DNA from: an uncultured Porphyromonadaceae bacterium
GTDB taxonomy: Bacteria > Bacteroidota > Bacteroidia > Bacteroidales > Muribaculaceae
Reading direction: 5' to 3'
Assembly: GCA_947174225.1 (NCBI GenBank)
Contig: CAMWIF010000020.1
Coordinates: forward strand, 1 to 13,632
DNA: 13,632 nucleotides
Positions 1-7,171 of this stretch are shown here, one piece after another (within the stretch, counting starts at the first letter, position 1; each line of letters opens with the position of its first letter). The position numbers and the translations under genes are program-made. The notes under the pieces were generated by a model. The model was not told the DNA's origin, made no database searches, and saw only the letters and a list, made by a program, of their open reading frames with translations.

Positions 1-171
1 ACTGCCCTGTCAGCTCTCGTAGCCTTATGTCACTGGCTCGGAACTTACACCCATTCAACGAGCGGTGGCATACACGGTAAAATCGGTTTCATCTTCATTG
101 CCCTCGCTATCGGACATACCGTAAAACGAATCAAATCACCGATTCTAACGTCAAAAAAGCCCAAGAAATAA
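1..171 (+). CDS. C-terminal end of an unidentified membrane protein (5' end outside the window)
   Basis: An open frame runs from base 1 to a TAA at 169-171 and gives the last 56 residues of a protein. It holds a hydrophobic stretch (SALVALCHWLG), a short polar His/Gly/Thr-rich loop (THSTSGGIHGK), a second hydrophobic segment (IGFIFIALAIGH) and a strongly basic tail (VKRIK...SKKPKK). This fits two membrane helices with a cytoplasmic, positively charged C-terminus. Histidines at both helix ends (CHW, YTHS, GIHG, GHTVKR) resemble those of small membrane cytochromes, but I do not recognise the family, so heme binding is only a possibility. It converges on the next gene with a 20-bp gap. Confidence 0.7.
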   Translation, partial: TALSALVALCHWLGTYTHSTSGGIHGKIGFIFIALAIGHTVKRIKSPILTSKKPKK

Positions 172-191
172 GTAAAGCTATATGCAAAGCA

Positions 192-1751
192 TCAATCGGC
201 GATTTTCCAATCCTCGATGCAGCGGGTCTTCGATGAGAAAGAGACCCCGATCTTGAAGATTTTCCGCTGCTCGTTCCGATACGGACGCTCATAAAGCCTA
301 TCCTCTATCTGCCTGAGAGCCGACTCAGCCGTGCCGTCATATTTAAGTTCTATTATATAGATATATTTCGGTGTTTCCAGAAGAATGTCTATCCTGCCGC
401 TCGACGTCGAGACCTCTGCCGAGACCTTTATACCAATCAGCGACATAAGGATATAGAAAGCGTTCTGGAAGTTATTCTCATTGTCCATCTTCAGTCCATA
501 GGGAATGCCTGCAAAATAGGTCTGGAGACTGCTCATCAGCTTCTCAGGATTCCCCTGCCGTATGTTCTTGGTTATACTGAAGACAACTGTTTCAACAAAA
601 CCCTGCTTGACCTTCACATAGAATGGCAAAAGTGTGTCGAAAAGCCCCTCCTTCACCTCCCGGTTCGGCACACCGAGGGTGAATATCTGCTCATCCTTAT
701 CATAATCCTTTATCGTGAGATAGCCCGTCTGATAAAGAAGAGCCAGAGGGTTGGCACTCTTCAGATCAAGACCGATAAGGGTGTTGATTGTGCATTGTGT
801 ATTCAGGACCTCCTCCAGATCCGCGTCTATATTTTGAAGAGACTCGACAACTATCGTCGGCATTCCCGTTCGGTTCCAGTAAAAGGCGATCTCGGAGGTG
901 TCCAGAGAGTTCAGAAGCGACCAGGGATTATAGATCTCACTCCCGTACCTGGAAAACCGGTAGCCGTCAAAGTTATCCTTCAGAATCCTTAGAATATCCT
1001 CATAGCTCCTGTGCTCCTTATCTGCAAGCGCAGCGACACCTGACTTGAAGTTATCCTGAACCTCCCTCTCAGTGATACCGCAGATGTCGGCATAATCGTC
1101 CTCAAACGTTATGTCCCTGAGATTGTTGAGATCGGAGAACACACTGAGTTTGCTGAACCGGCTCACACCGGTCAGGAAGACAAGGCGTACATGCTCCGCG
1201 CTGCTCTTGAAATTCGAGTAGAGGGAAGCCAACTTCTCACGGTAATGCTCGTAATTCTCCTCCCTGTTGAGATTGCTGACCAGAGGCTTGTCATACTCGT
1301 CGACCAGTATCACGACAGGCATCCCCGTCTTCTCATGCACAGCCTCTATTATGCTGCGGAAACGCTGGGGAGGGTTGGTATCCTTACAGATGACGCCATA
1401 CTTGGTTTCCCACCCCCTGAAAACATTATCAAGCACATCGTCAAGCTTACCCGGCTCTGCGTAACGCTCCATATTCAGGTCAAGACGCAGAACCGGATAA
1501 GATTTCCAATCCCAATCAGTCCCGTCTATATATAATCCTTTGAAAAGCTCCCGCCTACCCTCAAAAAAGTATTGCAGAGTCGATAGAAAAAGGCTTTTTC
1601 CAAAACGGCGCGGGCGCGCCAGAAAGTAATATTGGCTGCCACTATGCACTATCTTTTCAATATATCTTGTCTTATCTACATAAACGCAATCCCGAGTGCG
1701 AAGCACACGAAAATCCTGTTGACCGACACCATACTTTTCTTTCTTCTCCAT
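192..1751 (-). CDS. AAA-ATPase-like protein with C-terminal PD-(D/E)XK nuclease-like domain
   Basis: This 519-residue protein has the two-part architecture of the AAA-ATPase_like / PDDEXK_9 families, which are common and often multicopy in Bacteroidales. Seen in the sequence: a Walker A variant RPRRFGKS (residues 46-53), a Walker B VVILVDEYDKP (146-156), and a sensor-like strand FLTGVSRFS (192-200). A nuclease-like core lies at 446-487, with GRIDILLE (Asp455), IIELK (Glu468 and Lys470) and a downstream QIEDRLY. All expected acidic residues and the lysine are present, so nothing looks decayed. The ATG at 1749-1751 gives full family length and has its own promoter upstream. Cellular role is unknown; proposals for the family include mobile-element or defence-related DNA processing, which is inference. 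It stands alone as a transcription unit, ending tail to tail with the membrane gene at 1-171. Confidence 0.92.
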   Translation of the reverse strand: MEKKEKYGVGQQDFRVLRTRDCVYVDKTRYIEKIVHSGSQYYFLARPRRFGKSLFLSTLQYFFEGRRELFKGLYIDGTDWDWKSYPVLRLDLNMERYAEPGKLDDVLDNVFRGWETKYGVICKDTNPPQRFRSIIEAVHEKTGMPVVILVDEYDKPLVSNLNREENYEHYREKLASLYSNFKSSAEHVRLVFLTGVSRFSKLSVFSDLNNLRDITFEDDYADICGITEREVQDNFKSGVAALADKEHRSYEDILRILKDNFDGYRFSRYGSEIYNPWSLLNSLDTSEIAFYWNRTGMPTIVVESLQNIDADLEEVLNTQCTINTLIGLDLKSANPLALLYQTGYLTIKDYDKDEQIFTLGVPNREVKEGLFDTLLPFYVKVKQGFVETVVFSITKNIRQGNPEKLMSSLQTYFAGIPYGLKMDNENNFQNAFYILMSLIGIKVSAEVSTSSGRIDILLETPKYIYIIELKYDGTAESALRQIEDRLYERPYRNEQRKIFKIGVSFSSKTRCIEDWKIAD

Positions 1752-1777
1752 AGCAATATTTTTATCTAGGCTTTTGG

Positions 1778-1808
1778 CAAATTTAATAATTAATCCTTAC
1801 ACACCAAA
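1778..1808 (-). promoter_or_regulatory. Bacteroidota-type promoter for the AAA-ATPase/PD-(D/E)XK gene
   Basis: On the minus strand, TTTG (1805-1808) is followed after exactly 19 bp by TAAATTTG (1778-1785). This matches the known Bacteroides -33/-7 consensus TTTG-N19-21-TAnnTTTG. The predicted transcript starts near 1771, about 20 nt before the ATG. It is the only promoter in the window with both boxes intact at correct spacing. Confidence 0.7.
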
Positions 1809-1857
1809 ATTATAATATAGCATTCTTAAAAACTTAAGGTTTACAACTTTTCTAAAA

Positions 1858-3558
1858 TTAAGATGTGAGCAACACGAGCACTATACCGAAGATTATGAGC
1901 AGGGTGTTGGAGACAGCATACGTGATGGTGTAACCCAAAGCAGGGACACTGCTGCCCAAACGTTCCTGCACAGCTCCAAGACCTGCCGTAGTCTTTCGCG
2001 CTCCGGCACAACAGCCAAGAGTGACCGCAGGATGAAACTTAAACAGCTTGTGACCGATAATGATGGCAAGGAACAAAGGCACAAGGGTAACTATCAGTCC
2101 GGCAATAAAGATCTTGGGACCAACCTCCGCAAACGAGCTTACAAACGAGGGACCTGAAGCAATGCCTATCACCGCGATATACATATTCAGTCCAAGATTA
2201 TTAAATACCCACAACGATGCCTTGGGAATCGCTCCATATACAGGACGTTTCGCACGTAGCCAGCCGAGCACAAGACCTGAAACAAGCGCTCCCCCACTCG
2301 CTCCGAGACTTACCGGCACATTCCCAAACTTGATGGCAAGCGCACCGAGCAGCCCACCCAACAGAATACCAAGCCCAACAAATACAAAGTCAGTGGCAAG
2401 AGTACGCGGATCGGCATAACCTATCTCCTTAGCTGCACGGTCAAGGTTTTTCTTTAAGCCCACAAGCTCAAGTATATCGCCAGGTTTAATGGCTGTCTGT
2501 TTAAGGGGATTAAGAGGAATGTCATTACGTTTTATGCTCTTTATATCCACACCGTCCATCCACTTATTCTCAAACAGGTCGCGGATAGTCTTTACATTAC
2601 AATGCTTAGACACCGTTACATCCACATCCTCGACCGGGAAGTTTAGTAAATCAACGCCCGGTACTTCTCGTCCTAACCACTGAATATCGGTGACTATCAT
2701 CTCTCGTCGCCCTGCCAAAGCCACAGTGTCACCCGGTTTGATCACAATGTCAGGGGTAATGACATCAATGCGCCCTGAGCCATCCTTACGTTCTATACGC
2801 TCTATTGTCACACGTTTACCAAGTCGCTCAAACTCCTCTTCAAGCATAGCTACGCTACGCGGCTCCGACATCCAGCTACCATCAGCCACATATGCCCTGA
2901 ACGCCACCGGACGGCATGCATTGAAACTCGCCGGGTCATTCCCGGATGCCGGACTGAGGGTTTTCTCAAGTTCACGGGTCATAGCTTTCACTTTATCTAT
3001 GCCTCCCATAAGCGCGGGACCCACATAGCCGAGAAGCCATACAGCTCCCAATGTCCCGAACACATAGGTCATCGCATAGCACACCGGGATGGCATCTACC
3101 ATAGACTTTATGGCAGAGGGGTCGCCCGGCAAAGAGTTGATCGTATCCTCAGCTGCACCGACCACGGGAGAGGCAGTTGAGGCACCTGCCATCATTCCGG
3201 CAGCCTGACCGGGATTAAGGCCAAACCAGAATGCCACACCGATAGAAGCGGCAAGAATCAACGCGCATACCACTACGGCAAATAGTACCTCTTTCAAGCC
3301 GTTGCCACGCAACGACCTGAAAAACTGCGGTCCCACACTGTAGCCTATACAGAAAAGGAATAGCAGGAACGAAACGGACTTCAGGGGACCACCGACGTTT
3401 ATGTCCATCTGCCCCACAAGGACACCGATTATCAGCACCGAAGTGACAGTACCGAGGGCAATACCCTTTATTTTCACTTTTCCGAGCAAGAAGCCCAGAC
3501 CAATCGTAAGGAACACAGCCAAGGCAGGCGTATGTCTGAATACTTCCACAAACCACAT
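1858..3558 (-). CDS. AspT/YidE/YbjL-family transporter (aspartate:alanine exchanger family)
   Basis: This 566-residue membrane protein has the typical duplicated layout of the family. An N-terminal hydrophobic half (residues 10-185, about five or six helices) precedes a soluble centre (about 215-382) with two TrkA-C (RCK_C)-like repeats; IKPGDTVALAG (273-283) and IKPGDILELVG (357-367) mark the end of each. A second hydrophobic half follows (390-565). The pseudo-repeated signature is present twice: GASTASPVVGAAEDT (125-139) and GCCAGARKTTAGLGAVQE (515-532). Known members exchange aspartate for alanine (AspT) or export succinate (SucE). The substrate here cannot be read from the sequence, so I give no gene symbol. 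The RCK_C domains suggest control by a ligand. Single-gene unit; start at the ATG 3556-3558. Confidence 0.92.
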   Translation of the reverse strand: MWFVEVFRHTPALAVFLTIGLGFLLGKVKIKGIALGTVTSVLIIGVLVGQMDINVGGPLKSVSFLLFLFCIGYSVGPQFFRSLRGNGLKEVLFAVVVCALILAASIGVAFWFGLNPGQAAGMMAGASTASPVVGAAEDTINSLPGDPSAIKSMVDAIPVCYAMTYVFGTLGAVWLLGYVGPALMGGIDKVKAMTRELEKTLSPASGNDPASFNACRPVAFRAYVADGSWMSEPRSVAMLEEEFERLGKRVTIERIERKDGSGRIDVITPDIVIKPGDTVALAGRREMIVTDIQWLGREVPGVDLLNFPVEDVDVTVSKHCNVKTIRDLFENKWMDGVDIKSIKRNDIPLNPLKQTAIKPGDILELVGLKKNLDRAAKEIGYADPRTLATDFVFVGLGILLGGLLGALAIKFGNVPVSLGASGGALVSGLVLGWLRAKRPVYGAIPKASLWVFNNLGLNMYIAVIGIASGPSFVSSFAEVGPKIFIAGLIVTLVPLFLAIIIGHKLFKFHPAVTLGCCAGARKTTAGLGAVQERLGSSVPALGYTITYAVSNTLLIIFGIVLVLLTS

Positions 3559-3603
3559 ATTATCTTTGCAATCTCACTATAACAATTATTTGATTAAGAT
3601 TTA

Positions 3604-3637
3604 CAAAGTTAACATTTTTTCTCCAACTACCTCACAA
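3604..3637 (-). promoter_or_regulatory. Putative promoter of the AspT-family transporter gene
   Basis: TAACTTTG (minus strand, 3604-3611) is a full match to the Bacteroidota -7 box TAnnTTTG and lies about 45 nt upstream of the ATG. The best -33 candidate is a TTG at 3635-3637. Its spacing of 23 bp is longer than the usual 19-21, so only the -7 box is well supported. Confidence 0.5.
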
Positions 3638-3706
3638 TTCTCCCAAATATAATCTTCGCCTTTATTCGCCACTGTCTGTATCTCTAACTGCCGATTCATA
3701 TTTATA

Positions 3707-3750
3707 TCACGACCTCCTCATCCGGCAACTGCGGGATGAGGAGGTCGTGA
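3707..3750 (-). terminator. Strong hairpin, probable terminator of the oxidoreductase/split-barrel operon
   Basis: A perfect 17-bp stem pairs TCACGACCTCCTCATCC (3707-3723) with its exact complement at 3734-3750, around a 10-nt loop. It begins 19 bp after the stop codon of the minus-strand gene at 3770. On the minus strand only an A/T-rich stretch (TATAAATAT) follows; the longer T-rich run (TTATTTATTTT) is on the plus-strand side. A terminator after the operon is the simplest reading, but the length and perfection of the stem also fit a small mobile or processed hairpin. Confidence 0.6.
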
Positions 3751-3769
3751 CGTTATTTATTTTCATAAA

Positions 3770-4168
3770 TCATAAATCATAGTGCTCAAGACGCGGAGGA
3801 CGCGGAGTCAGATCGTAATAATCAATCGACCTCACTTCCAGACTACAATACACCATTGCGTCATAACTTGGATAGAGGTCTGAAAGAATAGAGTTAGTAG
3901 CATATATCTCTTTCTGAACTTCGTCAGGGACATCAAACTTTATGTCACCACTCATTCTGACGGATATGTTTCCTTTCATACCAAGAATTTCCACAGCCGG
4001 ATTTTCAGTCAGTTGGCGATACACCTCCTTACGTGGAGAAGTGGCAAAATAGAGAGTATGCCCTTTAATAAGCATTACCTGAAAGACACGCAGATTGGGG
4101 CGGTTGTTCTCAACCGTCCCAAATGCTACGTCTTTGTTCTCTCTTAAGAAATCAAAGGCTTCTTCCAT
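3770..4168 (-). CDS. Pyridoxamine 5'-phosphate oxidase-like (FMN-binding split-barrel) protein
   Basis: A 132-residue protein starting MEEAFDFLRENKDVAFGTVE. This is the typical opening of small PPOX-like split-barrel proteins, in which a short helix leads into the first beta strand. Further family marks are RPNLRVFQVML, LYFATSPRKEVYRQL (the strand-helix segment near the FMN phosphate site) and VRMSGDIKF. Such proteins bind FMN or F420 and reduce small molecules; the substrate here is unknown. I chose the ATG at 4166-4168. A TTG at 4175-4177, overlapping the stop of the upstream gene, would add three residues. The gene lies directly downstream of the NAD(P)-binding oxidoreductase and is surely cotranscribed, so both probably act in the same redox response. 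A stable hairpin follows the stop codon. Confidence 0.85.
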   Translation of the reverse strand: MEEAFDFLRENKDVAFGTVENNRPNLRVFQVMLIKGHTLYFATSPRKEVYRQLTENPAVEILGMKGNISVRMSGDIKFDVPDEVQKEIYATNSILSDLYPSYDAMVYCSLEVRSIDYYDLTPRPPRLEHYDL

Positions 4169-4173
4169 AATAA

Positions 4174-4836
4174 TCAATACGCTACCGTGAAACGTTCCTT
4201 ATGGTGTTTCGGATTCTCAAGCTCGTCAATCATCGCCATGGCATAGTCCTCGACAGAGATAAAACTATCTCCTTTTTCATCAACGAGCAGATCATCTTTA
4301 CCTACACGGTATTTGCCGGTTCGCTTACCATATTCAAGATTACCGAGGTTAGCGGCAGGAGAAAGGAATACCCAGTCAATGTCATTCTCCTTTGTCAGTG
4401 TGTTGAGATAGAACTCACCCAAAGACTTAACTCCGGGAATCCAAGCATCGGGTAATGTTCCTGTATCAACAAGACGCAGACCCGGTTTTACAAATAAGGT
4501 ACCTGCACCGCCTACAATGAGGAGACGTAGCACACCTGACTCTTTGGCACCTTCGAGTATTTTCGGATAATTCTCCAGTGTGTCCTCATAGAGTTTTGGA
4601 TTTGCCCATCCGGGATTGTAGGCACTGATAATTGCATCCTTACCCTTAGCATACTTTATAATCACTGCAGGATCGGTTACGTCTCCTTCCACAACGGTAA
4701 GGTTGGGATTTGTAATATCTTTCAATTTATCGGCGTTACGCACGATTGCAGTCACTTTCTCACCTCTTTCGAGGGCTTCATTCAGGAGCGCACGACCTAC
4801 ATATCCGGTTGCACCCAAAAGAACTATATCTTTCAT
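4174..4836 (-). CDS. NAD(P)-binding oxidoreductase of the NmrA/YwnB-like atypical SDR type
   Basis: This 220-residue protein opens with MKDIVLLGATGYVGRALLNE, containing the dinucleotide-binding pattern GATGxxG (Gly8, Gly11, Gly14). VTAIVRNADKL follows, where an Arg after the second strand usually favours NADP(H). VVEGDVTDP (about 48-56) and LLIVGGAGTLF (about 104-114) are typical of NAD(P)H-binding atypical SDRs. The usual YxxxK catalytic pair of classical SDRs is not apparent, consistent with that group. Family length is about 205-225 residues, so it looks complete. The gene is divergent from an HxlR regulator, a frequent pairing in which the regulator senses an electrophile or quinone. The stop overlaps a possible TTG start of the next gene, so translation of the two is tightly linked. 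Confidence 0.9.
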   Translation of the reverse strand: MKDIVLLGATGYVGRALLNEALERGEKVTAIVRNADKLKDITNPNLTVVEGDVTDPAVIIKYAKGKDAIISAYNPGWANPKLYEDTLENYPKILEGAKESGVLRLLIVGGAGTLFVKPGLRLVDTGTLPDAWIPGVKSLGEFYLNTLTKENDIDWVFLSPAANLGNLEYGKRTGKYRVGKDDLLVDEKGDSFISVEDYAMAMIDELENPKHHKERFTVAY

Positions 4837-4864
4837 AAATTCTTTATTTTTATAATTGGTAACT

Positions 4865-4892
4865 TTTTGTTATCTTTGTAAATATAACAAAA
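4865..4892. promoter_or_regulatory. Inverted repeat, candidate HxlR operator between the divergent genes
   Basis: Two perfect 9-bp arms, TTTTGTTAT (4865-4873) and ATAACAAAA (4884-4892), face each other around a 10-bp spacer. The repeat sits between the divergent oxidoreductase and HxlR genes and encloses the -7 box of the regulator (4871-4878). A dimer of the encoded winged-helix protein bound here could repress its own gene and control the oxidoreductase operon. Binding is inference from position and symmetry. Confidence 0.55.
4871..4878 (+). promoter_or_regulatory. -7 box of the HxlR-family regulator gene
   Basis: TATCTTTG matches the Bacteroidota TAnnTTTG box. Transcription would start near 4885. 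No clear TTTG lies 19-21 bp upstream; that stretch is T-rich (TTATTTTT). Weak -33 boxes are common at regulated promoters of this phylum. Confidence 0.55.
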
Positions 4893-4996
4893 GAAATTGA
4901 GATATGGTTCTTATTGATTTTACTGAGAGTCAGTTACATCAATGTTACTTTTACTCAAATTCAAATCATTCTGAGATAAAAAATTTTTTGAAAAAA

Positions 4997-5365
4997 ATGA
5001 AAAGATCAACACTCGTCGATGCGTTCGATCCCAAATGCCCGATTCGCAACATACTTGCCCGCTTCTCTGAGAAGTGGGGACTACTTGTGATTTATACACT
5101 GACATTGAAACCCAAGACACGTTTCAATGAGCTACGAAAACAGATTCCTGACATATCCGCCCGTATGTTGAGCGCGACCCTGAACACACTTGTGACCGAC
5201 GGATTAATAGAACGACATTCCTATAACACTGTTCCTCCGACAGTGGAATATTCACTCAGTGAGATAGGTCGCTCACTTGTTCCTTACCTGGAAAGCCTTA
5301 TAGGATGGGCAAAGGAATATAGTGAAGATATTATGAACAATAGACTAAAGGCAACTAATAATTAG
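4997..5365 (+). CDS. HxlR-family winged-helix transcriptional regulator
   Basis: From the ATG at 4997 this is a 122-residue protein, the usual HxlR length. It shows the N-terminal Cys segment DPKCPIRNILARFSEKWGLL (single Cys13), the helix-turn-helix region with RFNELRKQIPDISARMLSATL, and the wing with VEYSLSEIGRSLVPYLESLIGW. HxlR proteins are dimeric DNA-binding regulators; several respond to aldehydes, quinones or disulfide stress through the conserved cysteine, so that is a plausible trigger. An in-frame ATG at 4904 would add 31 residues and lies only about 19 nt after the predicted transcription start. I prefer the shorter form because the family begins near MKRSTLVDAFD, but the longer one cannot be excluded. 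The likely target is the divergent oxidoreductase operon. Confidence 0.88.
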   Translation: MKRSTLVDAFDPKCPIRNILARFSEKWGLLVIYTLTLKPKTRFNELRKQIPDISARMLSATLNTLVTDGLIERHSYNTVPPTVEYSLSEIGRSLVPYLESLIGWAKEYSEDIMNNRLKATNN

Positions 5366-5438
5366 ACAAAAATTTCAAGTGCCATTTCTATACTGCAAAA
5401 TTTTTATCAACCGTGCGTATAAATCGAAGTTTATTTTG

Positions 5439-5446
5439 TATCTTTG
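5439..5446 (+). promoter_or_regulatory. -7 box of the beta-propeller lipoprotein gene
   Basis: TATCTTTG matches the Bacteroidota -7 consensus and lies 32 bp upstream of the ATG at 5479. No TTTG is found at -33 spacing. This box indicates a promoter separate from that of the HxlR gene. Confidence 0.5.
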
Positions 5447-5478
5447 CCACACAGTATTGATAATCTAAAATCTACCAT

Positions 5479-6606
5479 ATGAGAAACTTGTTTATTTCCA
5501 TCACGCTCTTCACTGCCATAGGTGTCACCTCCTGCACAACCTCCGGTAGCCAATCAATAGAGGAAGCTCCGGTTTTCGATCTGGAAGGGAATGTAGATGC
5601 AGAAGTAAGTAAGCCTGTGAAAGTATATGATCTTACTTATACTCCCCTCAACGACGATGTTCAGGAAGCGTTCTTTAAAAGTGCAAATATAATTGACGTA
5701 GTAGGTGACACCGTATTGCTTTTTGAAGACAACCATCACGCCTCACGACTGATTATGTTTAATCTAAGAGATGGAAGGTATCTCGGACAGATAAATCATC
5801 AAGGTCAGGGACCGGGTGAATATACCTCAATATTGGGTGCATTTGTTGACGGCAGTAAGCAGACTGTGATGTTGCCGGATTTCTTCTCTCCTAAAGTAAA
5901 TGTATATTCCCTAACTGCTGATTCATTAATCGGCACTATCGACCGTGAGTATGTCCAATCTATGATGGAACCTATCGGCAATGTTGAATCCTGCATAAAT
6001 GTGGCTGTTCCTACAGAGGAGGGTTTGAAAATTATGCAATATGACCGTAATTATTCGTTAACCGACTCCATAAGCCTGCCGGGATTTGAAGGTGGTAACT
6101 TCTCCACTATCTGGGCAAATGCCGGGACAGAGGGTATTTTTATGGGTGGAGACACCATCTTTGCACTGCAGCCGGGTATTTTGAAACCTATTGCCATAGC
6201 CGACAGAGGTAAGTTTACGATAACTCCGGAAATAGATCAGAAGATCATTATGGAAATTTTAGACTCCGGAGAATCAGAAATTGAGATCCTAAAGCCGTAT
6301 ATGCTCATACGCAATGTTAGATTTACCGATGATAAGATGTTGATCACCACAATGCATAACGCAAAAAAGAATTCTGACCTGTATGATATGTCAACCGGTA
6401 AACTAATATACCGTAACACCTACGATACCCTTGAGAAACCAAGCTCCATAGTCATAACAGGTGAAAATAACAGACCGTTACAAATAGAATCTCTTTTCGC
6501 TAAAAACGGTATTTGGTATGCCTTGGTCAGTGAAGACGTCGTAGCTCAATCAGCAGATACAAATTCAGAAGACGCAAACTGTGCCCTCGTCAGTTTCCGG
6601 TTCTGA
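5479..6606 (+). CDS. Lipoprotein of the 6-bladed beta-propeller type
   Basis: This 375-residue protein has a short basic N-terminus, a hydrophobic segment and a lipobox-like VTSC with Cys19, so it is predicted to be exported and lipidated. The mature part is rich in beta-strand repeats. Its LGQINHQGQGPGEY element (102-115) is the hallmark blade motif (G-x-G-P-G-E-Y after a short strand) of the Bacteroidota 6-bladed beta-propeller lipoprotein family (DUF5128/BF3164-like). Other blade-like segments are SRLIMFNLRDGRYLG, MLPDFFSPKVNVYSL and SDLYDMSTGKLIYRN. Function is unknown; members are cell-envelope proteins and one may bind a ligand or partner protein. It has its own promoter and ends 12 bp from the convergent Nim-like gene. 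No link to its neighbours is evident. Confidence 0.88.
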   Translation: MRNLFISITLFTAIGVTSCTTSGSQSIEEAPVFDLEGNVDAEVSKPVKVYDLTYTPLNDDVQEAFFKSANIIDVVGDTVLLFEDNHHASRLIMFNLRDGRYLGQINHQGQGPGEYTSILGAFVDGSKQTVMLPDFFSPKVNVYSLTADSLIGTIDREYVQSMMEPIGNVESCINVAVPTEEGLKIMQYDRNYSLTDSISLPGFEGGNFSTIWANAGTEGIFMGGDTIFALQPGILKPIAIADRGKFTITPEIDQKIIMEILDSGESEIEILKPYMLIRNVRFTDDKMLITTMHNAKKNSDLYDMSTGKLIYRNTYDTLEKPSSIVITGENNRPLQIESLFAKNGIWYALVSEDVVAQSADTNSEDANCALVSFRF

Positions 6607-6618
6607 CGCTGTTATAAT

Positions 6619-7095
6619 TTATCTTAAGCGTGTCAGCTCTATGGATTCCTTTCCGGTGAGATTATCAATCGTTATTTCGATTATGGCAACGGTTTTAAGG
6701 AACTTGATTTCTTCCGTTGCATCGAGTCCGATACAATATTTCCGTGATAGTTTCCATAGAGCCTCCACCTTTTCGTTGTCATCTTCAACGATTCGTGCCC
6801 TGCCGAATACTACTGCACTTCGGAAATATGTTGTAAATTCCTCCGGCACAATATCCCCTTGAGCTATTACACACAGTGACATCTTTGGGTTACGCCTCAA
6901 TGCATCAATCTTATGACCCTCCTTAGCCGAATGTAAATAAATATGTTCACCGTCATACACATAGTTTATGGGTACGGCATAGGGATAATCGTCATCGCCA
7001 CTTACGGCAATGACACATTCGTGACCGTTACGCAATATCTCCTTTGTCTCCTCCATCGGCAACTGCTGCCTGAAGCGTCTCATCTTATGCTGCAT
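6619..7095 (-). CDS. Nim-like flavin-binding split-barrel protein (pyridoxamine 5'-phosphate oxidase family)
   Basis: The 158-residue protein resembles the nitroimidazole-resistance (Nim) branch of the PPOX-like split barrels. It shows the start MQHKMRRFRQQLP, then SGDDDYPYAVPINYVYD (32-48), IYLHSAKEGHKIDALRRNP (52-70), VPEEFTTYFRSAVVFGRARI (83-102) and a C-terminal ITIDNLTGKESIELTR (141-156). The histidine in EGHK (His61) lies in the region where Nim proteins carry their functional histidine. Characterised Nim proteins convert 5-nitroimidazoles to amines, but many homologues of this length are housekeeping flavoproteins, so resistance cannot be claimed. I kept the upstream ATG (7093-7095) because Nim proteins also have a few residues before MRR. 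It may be cotranscribed with the SMR gene 76 bp upstream; I see no good promoter between them. Confidence 0.88.
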   Translation of the reverse strand: MQHKMRRFRQQLPMEETKEILRNGHECVIAVSGDDDYPYAVPINYVYDGEHIYLHSAKEGHKIDALRRNPKMSLCVIAQGDIVPEEFTTYFRSAVVFGRARIVEDDNEKVEALWKLSRKYCIGLDATEEIKFLKTVAIIEITIDNLTGKESIELTRLR

Positions 7096-7147
7096 TATCT
7101 AACACACTTAAATACAATCTAATCTATTGTTACTCTATATTCTCCAT

Positions 7148-7167
7148 CTTATCCGTTCTTATCCGTT
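7148..7167. repeat. Two tandem copies of a 10-bp unit between the SMR and Nim-like genes
   Basis: The unit CTTATCCGTT occurs twice in direct succession (7148-7157 and 7158-7167), just downstream of the SMR stop codon. With only two copies it may be a slippage product. No function is evident. Confidence 0.5.
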
Positions 7168-7171
7168 TTTC

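Noticed and set aside
2060..3028. Plus-strand open frames inside the AspT-family transporter gene
   Set aside because: They are antisense to a full-length transporter with clear signatures, have proline/serine/arginine-rich compositions typical of shadows, and have no promoter.
5367..5405. A/T-only inverted repeat after the HxlR gene as a terminator
   Set aside because: The arms (AAAAATTT / AAATTTTT) contain no G or C and occur easily by chance in AT-rich intergenic DNA.
6604..6635. Stem between the convergent lipoprotein and Nim-like genes as a two-way terminator
   Set aside because: Only about 5 bp pair cleanly (ACGCT / AGCGT) around a 16-nt loop, and extension requires a bulge; too weak to annotate.
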